Shown here: positions 11,986-24,228 of the stretch, one piece after another | Numbering within the stretch: position 1 is the stretch's first letter | Layout: each line of letters begins with the position of its first letter | Assembly: GCA_021442155.1 (NCBI GenBank) | Contig: CM038218.1 | Coordinates: 63,920,474-63,984,473 of the forward strand | DNA length: 64,000 nucleotides | Direction of reading: 5' to 3' | From: Cymbidium sinense | Lineage: Eukaryota; Streptophyta; Magnoliopsida; Asparagales; Orchidaceae | Program-made: the position numbers and the translations under genes | Notes under the pieces: model-generated | The model's input: only the letters and a program-made list of their open reading frames with translations | What the model was told of the DNA's origin: nothing | The model's database searches: none

Positions 11986-12850
11986 GATCTATTTTTAATT
12001 AATGTAAACTATGCATGTTATAAATCATGGTGTTTAATTAAAAGATGGGAGTGTTTTTAAGATGTTTATTTTTTTATTGTATTTATCCATTTTTATTCCT
12101 AATTTGCATTGTTGTTTTCCTTTAGTTTTTTAATTCATTATATTAGTAATTTCTAACAACTTAATTTCTTAATTTTAAAAATTAATTTTTAAAAACACTC
12201 AAATTAATTTTTACTTAATTTATTATTTTAAAAATATTGATTATAAGCTATCCTATGCCTTCCCATCATCATCATCTAACTTATATGATTATTAAAAAAC
12301 TTATATTTAAAATATCAAAAAAAGTTCTTACTTCAGATCAAGGCATAAATAAAATAAAAAAAGAAAAAAAAAAGAAAAAAGAGAAAGTGACTCTAAATAG
12401 CCTCCTAATCAAAAAATTTTAATACTAATTTTGTGCCAACTAAGTAGCTAAGTAGCTAATGAGTTTTCAATGAAGAGTTTTCAAAGAGTTAATAGTAACA
12501 ACTAGTTTTATCTTAATGTGACTATCTCAAAGATCTCTGAGAGTTTTATATTGAAATATGCAGATATTATTTATATGATTTGAAATAAGATATAATTTCT
12601 AATCACAATCATCTTCAATTTATTTTTACTAAAAAAAACTAATTCTATGTCAACAAATGTGGTTATAATTATTATAAAAAAGCTATTATTTGGGTTTTTA
12701 ATGCCACCCCTCCAAGAAAATAAATGTGGCAGCAAATGTCATGAATTAAAAAAAATATTCCTACACTATTGTTTCTTCATACTACATAAAGTTCATATGA
12801 TAGACGTATAATTGATACTCTTTTTATTCGGGTGTGTTGACATCACTTTT
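11986..12850 (+). repeat. ACC oxidase 3' flank, copy A (gene itself deleted)
   Basis: From GATCTATTTTTAATTAATG on, the sequence is a near copy of 32009-32850, the DNA downstream of the ACC oxidase 3' UTR. The upstream 3.7 kb present in unit B (28317-32008: promoter, exons, 3' UTR) is missing. The two sides meet at a CATG shared by both parents, which fits a deletion through short microhomology. Confidence 0.85.
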
Positions 12851-15800
12851 AGAGTGAGTCTTCAACCTACACAGCATAGATCTAGAACTCTTATAAACAT
12901 TAAGAGCTCCTTAGTCCCAAGATATTTCTAGTGATTCAGTGAATACTTAACCTAAGCCTAGAGACTTAGGAGGGTTAGCCATAGGAATGGGTCATGTCTT
13001 AGGAACTTAAGAAGATTTGTCTGCCCTATAGCCTAAATCCAACCCATGCTTTCCTACTTAAACCAAACCTCAAATTCATGCTAAATCCAAACCAAATTTT
13101 CAAGACTCATAATCAATCCCATCATCAAATCCAAGCTCAAAATTCTTTATAAACCTTATGATGAAATTCCATGGCCCTAACCTTAGCCAAGTCCAATTCT
13201 GTTTTTATTTAATTAATTTTCTCAAAGATCAATTCAATCTCTCAATCAATTGTCAAATCCATATCCAAACTCAATTCCAAGTGATTAGAACCCAAAATCA
13301 AATCCAAGTTCCAAAATTTCTTCCTAAGCCATATGACTCATTCTCATAAGCTTAGCAAAATCTGCACCTAAGTTATCCCAAACTTGATTGATTTTTTTAT
13401 ATATCATCTATTCCTTCATTTATATTCACAAATATAATTAAAATCCATACTCAAAGAACCAAAACTAAATCAAACTAAATCAAACCAAGCCGAGACCCTT
13501 CTTAAGCTATATGGACCTACCTCCATAAGCTTAACCAAATCTTAACCCAAGTCAACCCAAAATCAATTAATTTCTTTTTAAATCAATTATTCCATCATTT
13601 ATATTCATAAATATAAATGAAACCCACCTTCCAATGATCAAAATAAATCAAACTAAATTGATTTCCTTCTTAGCCCTTTTGACCTACATCCATGAGCTTG
13701 GTCAAATTTGCTTTCAAATCACTCCAAACTCAAGTTATTTTCTCGTGAATCATTTATATCTTCATTTATATTCCCAAATATAAATGAAATATAAATTCAA
13801 ATAGCCAAAGCCAAATCCAAAATCAAATCAAAACCCAATTCAAGCCCTTTAAGCCTATTCCTTAAGCTTGGCCAAATCATATCCAAATAAAGTCAAAACC
13901 AATGAATTTTATATTGAATCAATCATTCCTTCAATCTTCTATCCAAATATAAATGAAACCTACAATCATCAAACCAAACTCAGGTCAACCTAAGTCAAGC
14001 CCAAGTTAACCTTTTTTGCTTGGAAACTTTAAATGAGCAAAAAACCATTGGACTCCAAATTCATTGTAGTTGGATTTATATTCGATCGTAGGCTCATGTA
14101 TAAGTTTAACTAAACTTGAATCAAGTTAAAACCAAGCCAATTGACTTATTTAGGTCCACTTGACCCAAAGTGGCCTAAAGGACCTTTTTGTGCCAAGTTC
14201 TAATCCAAGCCAAATTAGATTGAACCAAGCTCATCCAAGCCTCATATCATGATCAAAAATTACACTAGGATGATCAATCACCTTGAATTAGGTCAAACCA
14301 AGTCAACTTGATCATTTGACCAAGTCAACTCTTAGCCCATATGAAATCCAAACTAGCCAAAACTCATCCTACACCAAATTGATTGAAACAATTAATTCAC
14401 AATTGAGAGCTGACCAAACCCATCATAGGTTAGTCCAAACCATTTGGAGCCAAGTCCAATGCAAATCCTCCATAGATCTTCTCCCACATTGGATTCTTTC
14501 CTCTAATGGCAAAGTCCACTCTACTCTCATCCTTGGCAGCCATCAAACTTCTATGGAGCCTCTAAACTTCCTAGCCCACCCTAAGTATGCTAGACTTACA
14601 AAAGGGAGGTGAGTTAACTCACCTCCCATGCAAACCGAGAAACCAAAGGATCCAACCAAATGCAATATGATTGAATTAAGCTTGGAGCCTCTTTTCATGG
14701 CTTCTCCCAATCTAGACGAGCCACGTGGACGTGGTGACCACTCCAACGCCCTAATGGCATCTAATTGACCAAAAAATGAGAAGCAATCTTGTCTGTCCAC
14801 CTCAGTAAATCAAGGGGTATACCCCCTCAATTCGCATGGAAAATCAACTCATTTGAATCGTCCGAGCTGCCAAGGGCAAATTCGAGCCTCCTTGTAATCC
14901 CGAGATTCCAAGCTTTCTTGCTTTGACATTTCTCCTTCACGAAAGGCCAAAATAGGGAGCTCAATCCGATTCCAACTCCTTCATTTCTCAACCAAACTTC
15001 ACCTCTTACACACACCTTCCACATACCTCCGAGGCTACCCAAAGCTTCCTTGAGTTCTACACTCACCGTAGGAGTTCCACCTTCGAGCTCCAAATTGATG
15101 AAAGTGGATCTAACTAGTGAACCAAGAGAAGCTTGCATGCTACTCAACAAGGCCTGCCTAAAACAAAGCTACCTGTCGATCCCACACGGTCTTGAGCTTG
15201 CAAGGTAATTTCTTAAAATGGTAGAAATAGAAAATTTTCGGTGGTCTTGTGAAGAGAATTTGCATCTAAGCCCATCCTAGTTGTTGGATCATTGTGGATC
15301 CCTCGCATGAAGGTGTGGGTTGATTTTGGAATGAATCCGAGCTTGGGTGAGCTTGGATCAAGCGATTCATGATGGACAGCCTCCGCCGTTCGTCGCTCGT
15401 AAGAGGAGAGATCATAGGCAGTCCGTTTCGCATGATTGGAAGGGACGGGTTTAATTAGATCATGCTAGATTCATCTACTTTCTCCCTTTACGCCTCAAGA
15501 TTGATCTGTGACATCCGATCTGAGATCAGATGATGAAGATCAATATTGCATCCACCACCGGCTGACTTAATGCATGGATGTGACTACTTTAATAGCCAAT
15601 TCCGTGGCACCACGTGGAAAGAGCATCGCATCAGTATGCCACATGGCCCCGACGGGATTAAGGCTTTAATTAGGTTATTTAAAGTATTTTTAATGCTAAA
15701 ACCTCAATAAGTCATAAGTAATTCTAGAAAATTCGAAAAAATATAAATAATGACTCATTTTAAATGTATTTCAAAGAGGAATCCATTAAAATTATCTTTC

Positions 15801-16150
15801 ATTAATTTGAATAGTAATTTTGGCTTAATTAGGGTTTAATTAAAACTTTAATTAGCCTAAATGACTCCCTAATTAATTAACCAATTCATTTCAAACTTTC
15901 TGAGAATGTTTAGGGCCATGACCTCTGCCTCCCTATTTTTTTGGAATTTATTTGTTGATTAATTGGGAAAATTGATTGCTTAAGTCCTAATTACCTTCTT
16001 AACTTAATTAAGTAATAATTAAGCTTATGAATAGTAATTAATCAATAAATTGGACACCTTAATCACTATTTAATAGTGGGAAGACTTAGGGAATTGGATT
16101 GGGGCTCCCTCCTAATCTTTCCCTAAAATTTCCTTCTTTTTCAACCAATC
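12850..16150 (+). mobile_element. LTR-like block, copy B first part (unit 2)
   Basis: Corresponds to 32850-36020 in copy C and, from 13281, to positions 1-2815 of copy A, with many short indels. It starts just after the ACC oxidase 3' flank, around GTGTTGACATCAC. It breaks off near 16145, where a 13-base filler CAATCTTTCCCTA joins it to sequence equivalent to 3481; the intervening 660 bases are lost. Confidence 0.7.
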
Positions 16151-16154
16151 TTTC

Positions 16155-16800
16155 CCTATATGTGTCATAAGTCGATGTCAAGCCCACAAGTAATTGACCG
16201 GACTTGGATGCGATGTACAAATTGGGGCTCAAAATGTAATGGACATCACCAAAAAATAGTCGAAATGACCTCTAATCGATAAGCGGACTTTGCCATCGTG
16301 TTTGAACATCAAAATTTGTCAAAACATAAATATTGCATAATCTAAAGATCAACCAATCAAGTGATCGAGCTAATAACGCGGAATGCGCATACTAGAGTTG
16401 GAAGTGATACGACCAAAACGACCTATGTTCATGAAATTGATTACACCGTTAGCTGAAACATTGAAGTCGATCAAGTAAGACTATTCACACTCAAGATGAA
16501 TATTCAAATGATCGAAAGTTCCAATGCAAATTGAGGTCGAACTGTGTCACCACAAAAAAAATTGTGACATCAAATATCATCAAAATATCAACTCGATGAT
16601 CAAGATCAAGCATGTCATCAACGCATACATGCATATGAGATACCAAACCAAATGAACCAAATGACGCAGTGAAACATCAAAATATCTATCAGACTATTGA
16701 GACCAATTCGCAGAAAATGTCATGAAGTGATGCACATTACATTTTGACCAAACGAACTTGAATCAATCGACGCTGAAGTTGTTGTGTTTGAAATATTGAA
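16155..16800 (+). repeat. Repeat family R, heavily eroded copy B1
   Basis: Begins at TATGTGTCATAAGTCGATG, the equivalent of position 3481. The second half (about 16550-16790) has lost many short pieces relative to the copy at 19850-20680 and is barely alignable. Confidence 0.6.
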
Positions 16801-16928
16801 ATAACCTAAGATTGATATATATACTAACTAAGTGATTTTATCAGCGTAAAATTTATTTTAAGATTGATTAAGTGCTAAAAAAACCAATTAAATCCATTTA
16901 TACCCTAAATCCCACTCAATCCGCCTAC

Positions 16929-17230
16929 TCTCGCTTTGTTTGGGTAAGCTTTTACTTTTAAAAAAGTTTGTTTTAAAGTAATTTAGCTTTTGCTTAATTT
17001 TTCTGATAAAAACTGGTTTAAAAGTATTTCTGAAAAGTATTTGTCTTTGTTTTTTGAAAAGGGCTAAATTTTCAGGGATTTAAAACTCAATGTCATACTT
17101 AAACAGCTTTTTATAAAGAGAGGAAAATGACGTTTTGTAAAAAGTGCAAAAAATTCAAACGGGTTTTAAAATTTATAAACTCCGTTTAAAAAAATGGAAC
17201 CCACAGAAAAAGCTGAAACAAACGACGCCT
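16929..17230. mobile_element. TIR element (MITE-like), deleted copy B1
   Basis: Starts GCTTTGTTTGGGTAAGC and ends AACAAACGACGCC, followed by TCA. Internally shortened compared with 20811-21211. The next 98 bases (17231-17328) are the beginning of the gene-like fragment, cut off by the junction at 17328. Confidence 0.5.
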
Positions 17231-17328
17231 CAATCTCTCCTTTGCTAGGCTAGGTTCGCACACTCCCAACCTGCGTCCGAATCCCTCTTTCGTTCGAGCT
17301 CCCTCTTCAACCGCACTCTCCACGCAAC

Positions 17329-18375
17329 TTGATCTCATGTTGTTGTCTTCAGCAGTTTGCTCTTGTTAATTATAAATTTTAGTTGGGCTTGTAATTTGAC
17401 GTTATGTTTGTGATGAGCTATTTTGTAGTCATGGGTAATTTGCTTTACTTTGATGCCAGCTCCTCCCAGTCTTTATGTACGGTGGAGGGAGCTTGAGTAA
17501 TCGTGTGCATGGATCTATTTTTAATTAATGTAAACTATGCATGTTATAAATCATGGTGTTTAATTAAAAGATGGGAGTGTTTTTTAACATGTTTATTTTT
17601 TATTGTATTTATCCGTTTTTATTCCTAATTTGCATTGCTGTTTTTCTTTAGTTTTTTTAATTCATTATATTAGTAATTTCTAACTACTTTATTTTTTAAT
17701 TTTAAAAATTAATTTTTAAAAACACTCGATTTAATTTTTCCTTAATTTATTATTTTAAAACTATTGACTATAACCTATCCTATGCCTTCTGTTGCTACCA
17801 TCATCTAACTTATATGATTATTAAAAAACTTATATTTAAAATATCAAAAAAAGTTTTTACTTCATATCAAGGCATAAATAAAATAAAAAAAGAAAAAAAA
17901 AAGAAAAAAAGAAAGTGATTCTAAATAGCCTCCTAATCAAAAAAAATTTAATACTAATTTTGTCCCAACTAATTAGCTAAGTAGCTAATGAGTTTTCAAT
18001 GAAGAGTTTTCAAAGAGTTAATAGTAACAACTAGTTTTATCTTAATGTGACTATCTCAAAGATCTCTAAGAGTTTTATATTAAAATATGCATATATTATT
18101 TATATGATTTGAAATAAGATATAATTTCTAATCACAATCATCTTCAATTTATTTTTACAAAAAAAACTAATTCTATGTCAACAAATGTGGTTATAATTAT
18201 TATAAAAAACTATTTTTTGGGTTTTTAATGCCACCCTTCCAATAAAATAAATGTGGCAGCAAATGTCATGAATTAAAAAAAAAATATTCTTACACTATTG
18301 TTTCTTCTTACTGCATAAAGTTCATATGATAGACGTATAATTGATACTCTTTTTATTAGGTTGTGTTGACGTCAC
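17329..18375 (+). repeat. ACC oxidase 3' UTR and 3' flank, copy B (no coding sequence)
   Basis: From TTGATCTCATGTTGTTGTC the sequence is a near copy of 31826 onward, which begins only three bases after the ACC oxidase stop codon. The whole 3' UTR is therefore present while not one codon remains. On the left it is joined to the gene-like fragment of the LTR block (equivalent of 4940). On the right it runs into the LTR start (near GTGTTGACGTCAC), as downstream of the intact gene. The simplest reading is a third array unit whose upstream neighbour lost the rest of its LTR, block X and the whole gene in one deletion. Confidence 0.85.
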
Positions 18376-18764
18376 TTTTAGAGTGAGTCTTCAACTTACT
18401 CAGCATAGATCTAGGACTCTTATAAACACTAAGAGCTCCTTAGTCCCAAGATATTTCTAGTGATTCGGTGAATACTTAACCTAAATCTAGAGACTTAGGA
18501 GGGTTAGCCATAGGGATGGGTCATGTCTTAGGAACTTAAGAAGATTTGTCTGCCCTATAGCCTAAATCCAACCCATGCTTTAAGTTAGTTTCTTAAGCTT
18601 AATTAATCAATGATAATGAGCTAATTGCATTAGACCCTTTTATTTCATAGGAGTATTGCTATTTACTTTTCAATTCATTTACATATTACATTGACTCATA
18701 ATCATTTGATTTATTACCTTAAAGTTACATAGGTAAGGTTTAATTAATTGATTTAATTCATACC
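18375..18764 (+). mobile_element. LTR-like block, copy B second part with internal deletion (unit 3)
   Basis: The LTR start runs to about 18581, then jumps to the equivalent of position 3172, with TT shared at the junction. About 3.4 kb of LTR is missing. It continues after the solo LTR at 19725. Confidence 0.7.
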
Positions 18765-19719
18765 TGTTGCGTGCTAGAAAACCAGTCGCGGTAGAGTGGA
18801 AGTTTACGCCTTAGCCTTGTTATGAAGTCCAGCACACAATGTAATTAGAACAAGAGACACTCAAATTTTAACGTGGAAAACCTCAAAAGAGGGAAAACCA
18901 TGAGAAAAGCTTCCACTATGTATGTTTGAGAGTCTTCCGATAAGATGAATTGCATATGAAGGAGGAAAAGCTATGTAACAACGATCAGGTTGTAATGGTT
19001 GCTGGTGGTGCAGTGAGCGTGGAGGATCTTCAAGCTTCAGAGCTTCTTCTTCCTCCTTGCTTAGGCTTTTCCTCTACTTCCTTGTTTGGATTCTTCCTCT
19101 TCTTCCTTGCTTGGACTCTTCCTCTTCTTCCTTGCTCGGACTCTTCCGCTTCTTTCTTGCTAGGACTCTTCCTCTTCTTCCTTGCTCGGACTCTTCCGCT
19201 TCTTCCTTGCTCGGACTCTTCCTCTTTCTTGCTCGGACTCTTCCTCTCTTCTTTCTTTGACTCTTCCTCTTCCTTGCTCTCTTCCGCTTTTCCTTGCTTG
19301 GACTCTTTTCTTCCTGCACCTCCTCTTCACTTGTCTCAGCCTCCTTCTTCTTCACTTCACTTCACTTCACTTGGCCCCCTTCATGTGAGAGAAGGTATTT
19401 ATAGATGGGAGGAGGGCATTCTGGATGGCCCATACCACTCCTATCGGACTTCTGATGATTCCTTTGATCATTTGATGTATTTTGAGCATTTGAATGCCCA
19501 AATGAAGTCGAATTATAAGATCTTAGGCTCATTAGATCCGTAGACGCCGATTTGACTATAAACACCCCATATTTGAGAGCTGTTTTGGGATTTAATTGAT
19601 GTCCCAAAGATTCCAATGATATTTTAAGTGCTTGATCTCGATCAGTTTTGACTCAAAATCATATAGCTTTCGACATCAAGATTCGTGCTTTGATTGGTGG
19701 TATTTTGAGAGCCATATCA
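18765..19719. mobile_element. Solo LTR, 955 bp, with perfect 5-bp target duplication
   Basis: Starts TGTTGCGTGC and ends CCATATCA, so it has the TG...CA ends of an LTR. It is flanked on both sides by ATACC (18760-18764 and 19720-19724). Copies A and C carry the uninterrupted site. There is no internal coding region, primer-binding site or polypurine tract, so it is a solo LTR left by recombination between two LTRs. A TATA-like TATTTATAG lies near 19395. It holds a 25-bp minisatellite that creates open frames on both strands; none is likely a gene. The family (copia or gypsy) cannot be told from the LTR alone. Confidence 0.9.
19063..19265. repeat. 25-bp pyrimidine-rich minisatellite inside the solo LTR
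   Basis: The landmark GGACTCTTCC recurs at 19113, 19138, 19163, 19188 and 19213, exactly 25 bases apart, then at 19235 (22 bases). The unit is close to TTCTTCCTTGCTCGGACTCT plus TCCGC. Because 25 is not a multiple of three, every frame reads through similar Leu/Pro/Ser or Lys/Glu-rich text, which explains the overlapping frames of up to 197 codons here. Confidence 0.9.
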
Positions 19720-19849
19720 ATACCTAAACCTAATTAATCCATAAAAATAATTTAATCACCTCTCATTAAATCAAATTAACCCACACATGGGGAATGAGAT
19801 TAGAATTAGCAAACCTATTCTTACATCTCCTAAATCAAATTGTTGACCT

Positions 19850-20680
19850 TCATATATGTGTCATAAGTCGATGTCAACCCCAAGTAATTAATGGACTTGG
19901 ATGCGTATACAAATTGGGGCTCAAAATGTAATGGACATCACCAAAAATAGTCGAAATGATCTCTAATCGATGAACAGACTTTGCCATCGTGTTTAGAACA
20001 TCAAAATTTGTCAAAACATAAATATTGCATAATCTAAAGATCAACCAATCAAGTGATCGAGCTATCAATGTGCCAATGCGCATACCAGAGTCGGGAAGTT
20101 GCGATGACGTCAAAACAACCTATGTTCATGAAATTGATTACACCGTTAGCTTCAAAACATTGAAGTCGATCAAGTAAGACTATTCACACTCAATTCAGAT
20201 GGGTCTATTCAAATATCGAATGATCGAAAGTGCCAGCATGCAAATCGAGGCTGAAATCCCTGTATGTTGCCAAAATAAGTCCAAATGACATCTGATCGAT
20301 GAACGGACTTTGCCATTATTTTCAAAATATCAAAACTGGTTAAAATATAAATATTGCACAACCTGATGATCAACCGATCAAGCGATCGAGTCATCAATGC
20401 ACCTACATGCGTATTGAGATCAGGGGTATAGACTTAAACCAAATGACCTCCTTTCATGAAATGATTGCGCCGTTAGTTTTGAAACATCAAAATCTATCCA
20501 GTGAGAATATTCGCACTCAATTCAGACGAGTCTGCATGAATGTTGAGAGATTGGAAGCCGCGATGCACATTTTTAAGCTGAAATCTACCTAATTTGACAC
20601 CGACTTGAATCAAATAGCCTCCGATCGCGAAGCGGACTACATTGTTGTGTTTGAAATATTGAAATAACCTAAGATTGATA
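19850..20680 (+). repeat. Repeat family R, copy B2
   Basis: Well-preserved forward copy with two subunits. The shared core GATGAACGGACTTTGCCATT occurs near 20300, with a slightly changed version near 19967. See the entry at 3440 for the family description. Confidence 0.65.
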
Positions 20681-20810
20681 TATATACTAACAAAGTGATT
20701 TTATCAGCGTAAAATTTATTTTAAGATTGATTAAGTGCTAAAAAAAATTAGTTAAATCCATTTATACCCTAAATCCCACTCAACCGGCCTACCACTCTCA
20801 GGCTTCGTTT

Positions 20811-21211
20811 GGGTAAGATTTTACTTTTAAAAAAGTTTGTTTTAAAGTAGTTTTTAGAAATGCTAATTTAGCTTCGTTTGGCTAAGCTTTTCGGATTCCT
20901 AAAAAATTGGTTTAAAAGTATTTCCTGAAAAGCTATTTGTCTTTTGCTTTTGAAAAGGGGCTAAAACGGAGCTTTCACTAAGATGGAGCTAAAACTCAGT
21001 TTTAAAAAGCACACTATTCAAACGGGTATCAAAATTAAAAATTCATGCTCTCAAAAGCAAAACGCACTAAAAAATCCCTCCCAAATGTCATACTTAAACA
21101 GCTTTTTATAAAGAGAGGAAAATGACGTTTTGTAAAAAGTGCAAAAAATTCAAACGGGTTTTAAAATTTATAAACTCCGTTTAAAAAATGGAACCTGAAA
21201 AAACGACCTCA
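20811..21211. mobile_element. TIR element (MITE-like), best-preserved left end, copy B2
   Basis: Starts GGCTTCGTTTGGGTAAG after CTCA; the right end is eroded (AAAACGACCTCAATC near 21205). Internal sequence is T-rich, with CTTTT, AAAAG and repeated GGGCTAAA motifs and no frame. It fits a small non-autonomous DNA transposon; the superfamily is uncertain. Confidence 0.5.
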
Positions 21212-21912
21212 ATCTCTCCTTCATAGGCTGGTTCGACACTCCCAACCAGGTCTCAATCCCTCTTTCGTTCGAGCTCCCCCTTCAACCGCACACTCCACAC
21301 AAAACTGAAGCCTCCTCCGCTCTTCGCTTGAATGGCCAAACCGTTTCCTCCATAGAGCGACTCCCGCCGACTCTCTCCATTCAACCGTTCCTCCTTCCTC
21401 CTCCTTAAAATTGACGGTTCTCACATTTTGGTTTCTTCCATTTTTTCTCCAAGCAGTAATAACCAATCTTGCATCTCCTTCCCCTTCTTCCTCTTCTCTC
21501 AGCTCAGCAATGGGAGCCACTTAGAGAGTAGGAGATGCTCGTCAAGCTGGACAATACTGATATGGGATATCATCTTATGACCATAATGGATTCCGTGGAG
21601 AAAGGATGCAAGCTTTTGAGGTTGCAATTAAACAATATAGGTTGCTCTCTCGGTGATTTCTTGAGGAAGAGGGATTATTAGTTCAATAGGTAAACCTGTG
21701 ATAATTTAGGAAAAGGTAACTCAAGGATATGAGCTTCATGGTCATCGAGTTGACACCATGGACGCCGACAACCGGACGCGGCATCATCGATCTATTCTCT
21801 AACCTTTGGCACAGCATTACACGATGTGTTGTTTCACGGTGGACTTCCTTATACGAGCCATGATGGTGGAAGGGGAGATCAACCATTTTTTTTATGCCCG
21901 CTTTTGATTGAG
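21212..21912 (+). pseudogene. Gene-like fragment of unknown origin, copy B
   Basis: Equivalent to 4834-5580 and 38670-39418, but with many short deletions (for example around 21525-21560 against 38995-39050) that destroy every frame. It shares with copy A the sequence that follows its end. Confidence 0.35.
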
Positions 21913-22346
21913 GGAAAATTTTTAAAATAGGCATAATGTTAATCTTAATTAGACGTTTAGACATGAAATTTTTTTTTTTAAGAAAATAGGCATTGTCTTC
22001 TGTAGGACATGGTGCTTAAGGAGCTTTTTAATAAAAATATAAATACTTTTGCTATGCAGGTTGCATTTACCCCTAAGCATAATCCAAAAATAGGTCAAGT
22101 GGACTTGGTTACCCATGTGTGGGGTGCTAAGTCCAATTTATTCATATACATGCTTGGGATTGTGTGATTTATTTAGGTAATCTCTGTTTTGCAGGTTTTA
22201 GTTAAATATACTTTTCTCATTTTCATGTAATTTTGTAATTAGAATTTGGAATGAATGTTTTGAGGGATTAAGTTGAACATTGGTCATAAGACTATGTCTT
22301 ATGTACCATGTGAAGCCTTTTAAAGGAACCACATTCCAACCAACCA

Positions 22347-22404
22347 AAAGAAGAAAGAAGAAAGAAGAAAGATGAAAGAAGAAAGAAAAGAAGAAAGAAG
22401 AAAT
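22347..22404. repeat. (GAAGAAA)n microsatellite, LTR copy B
   Basis: Same tract as at 6015-6071, with one unit changed to GATGAAA. Confidence 0.9.
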
Positions 22405-24228
22405 GAAAAATGAAGACCCCCATAACATGAATTTCTGCTTGATTGTAATTAATTCATTTGTAATCCGGGTTGTATATGGGTAGAGCTCGGCTGCCCAATT
22501 TGTTTTCGAGTTTATGCGGTGGAGCCCGACCATAAAATGTCCCTTATTCTTTTGTCCTAGCTTTATAAATTATTTGATGTTTGTTTAGCTTGTGCATTAA
22601 GATGACATATTTTCTTAGTTTCTTCTTTGCTTTGATGAATGGCCTGGATGCGATTAGGCTCTTAAAAAAATAAATTTTTTATCCAATTAATCAACTCAAA
22701 ATTAATCATAATCTCACCTAAAATCTAAGTTATAAAACAAGATAAAAGATTTAGTAACCCCTTAGCTAGATATTGTATGTTTTCACATTATGCATAAAAA
22801 GCATCTTGTTTCACTTTTGTTATGGAGAGCTTCCACCTTTGCCAGGGAACTTGGCTTGAACTTTGAGAGTCATGGTGGAAATACACCTCTTTTCTTACTG
22901 ATTTTGGCCTATAATCCAATTTCTCATGCATTAGGCATATGAATCTTAAATCTTGTGTCAAATTAATCATCCAAAAATGAAATTAAAATATAACAAAAAA
23001 TTGCATTAGATTTAAGTCATTAATCATGTTCTGCATATTCTAGTATCTTAAGGAGTGTGTTTAAGGAATTAGTCTCTTTCTAAATAAGAAACAACCTAGC
23101 TATCTTGCAAAAACATAAGACTTGCCTACATGTATTTAAAATCATAGGACGAGTTAGTTGGCGGCCACCCCCAGGCGGTTATAAGTCTGACAGTCGAGTA
23201 GTTTATCCTCTCTTGTCGAGGTAAACCAAATACCCATTTGCACCTTAGATTTAGGTTGTGTCTTGACCCTTGCCAAAGTTCCCTAGATTTTGGTTTAGAG
23301 GTTGCTACTTTCTTTTACGGGCTACAAGCATAAAACCTCACCTCTTAGGCATTTTCACGATCTTGTGTTGTGGAATTGTAAGCTCTAGATTTCTAATAAA
23401 AATTCAACTCAAACAAATAAGTCACTTCAATTTCAAAAGTATAAAGCGCAACCATAGGATATTTTTTTATGCTTACTAGGCTTCCTAGTATCTTAAGCAT
23501 CCCCTACTTATCTTTTTTTGGTTTCGATAATAACTCCCTCATCTTGATAAATCTCTCTTGATCTTTTAAAAACAAATCAATTGATTGATAGTTCTATCTT
23601 TAAAATCTTTGAAGACAATGATCATTTACCTTAATCGAGAGTATTCCTAAGAAATCTCATTCTTTGGGATGTAATTAATTGTGGGGACTTGCCTCTATAG
23701 GGAACTTAATGAACTCGATTTAAAATAAATTTTGCTTTACTTTTCCATGTAAAGTAGGGGAAAATTTTCTAGTACATTCCAAAGATCCATAGTCCTTATG
23801 AGTACTTATTATAGTGATTAGGTCCATTATAGGATGATGATTGCCTTCGAGATAGTACATCATTCCTCAATGTCCATCACCCTCATAAGAATATTTGCAG
23901 ATCTACGTGGTGTCTAATAAAGAAAGTATTTGTTATTTTTGTTCTTCATTTATTTTTTCTCTCAGAAAGGTAGATGAAGGATGAAAATTTCACCACAAAT
24001 TTCAATTGATTTTAATCTTGTGCTTAGAGTTCATTTTGCATTAAATTAATTAAATCCTCGTCAATATAATTTTGGCAGCCTCGATCTTCCTCCGAGGGGT
24101 GGGGAGTCTATTTGGTCTTCCCATTTCGGCCGCCTCTACCAAGCATAACAGTCAGTGTCTTGCGACACTATGATCGTGGTCTTCTATTCGTTAGCTCTAC
24201 TTAGTATAATGAGGCCTTCAAACACCTG

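Larger units (their letters stand above)
19725..24072 (+). mobile_element. LTR-like block, copy B third part (unit 3)
   Basis: Corresponds to 3355-7735 of copy A in the same order: family R, TIR element, gene-like fragment, GAAGAAA tract, LTR 3' part. It ends near TTTTGGCAGCC (24074), followed by block X. No functional gene is seen in its 4.3 kb apart from the listed fragments. Confidence 0.7.

Noticed and set aside
18950..19543. A 197-codon plus-strand frame rich in Leu, Ser, Pro and Phe
   Set aside because: It is created by the 25-bp minisatellite inside a solo LTR; overlapping frames on both strands read similar low-complexity text.
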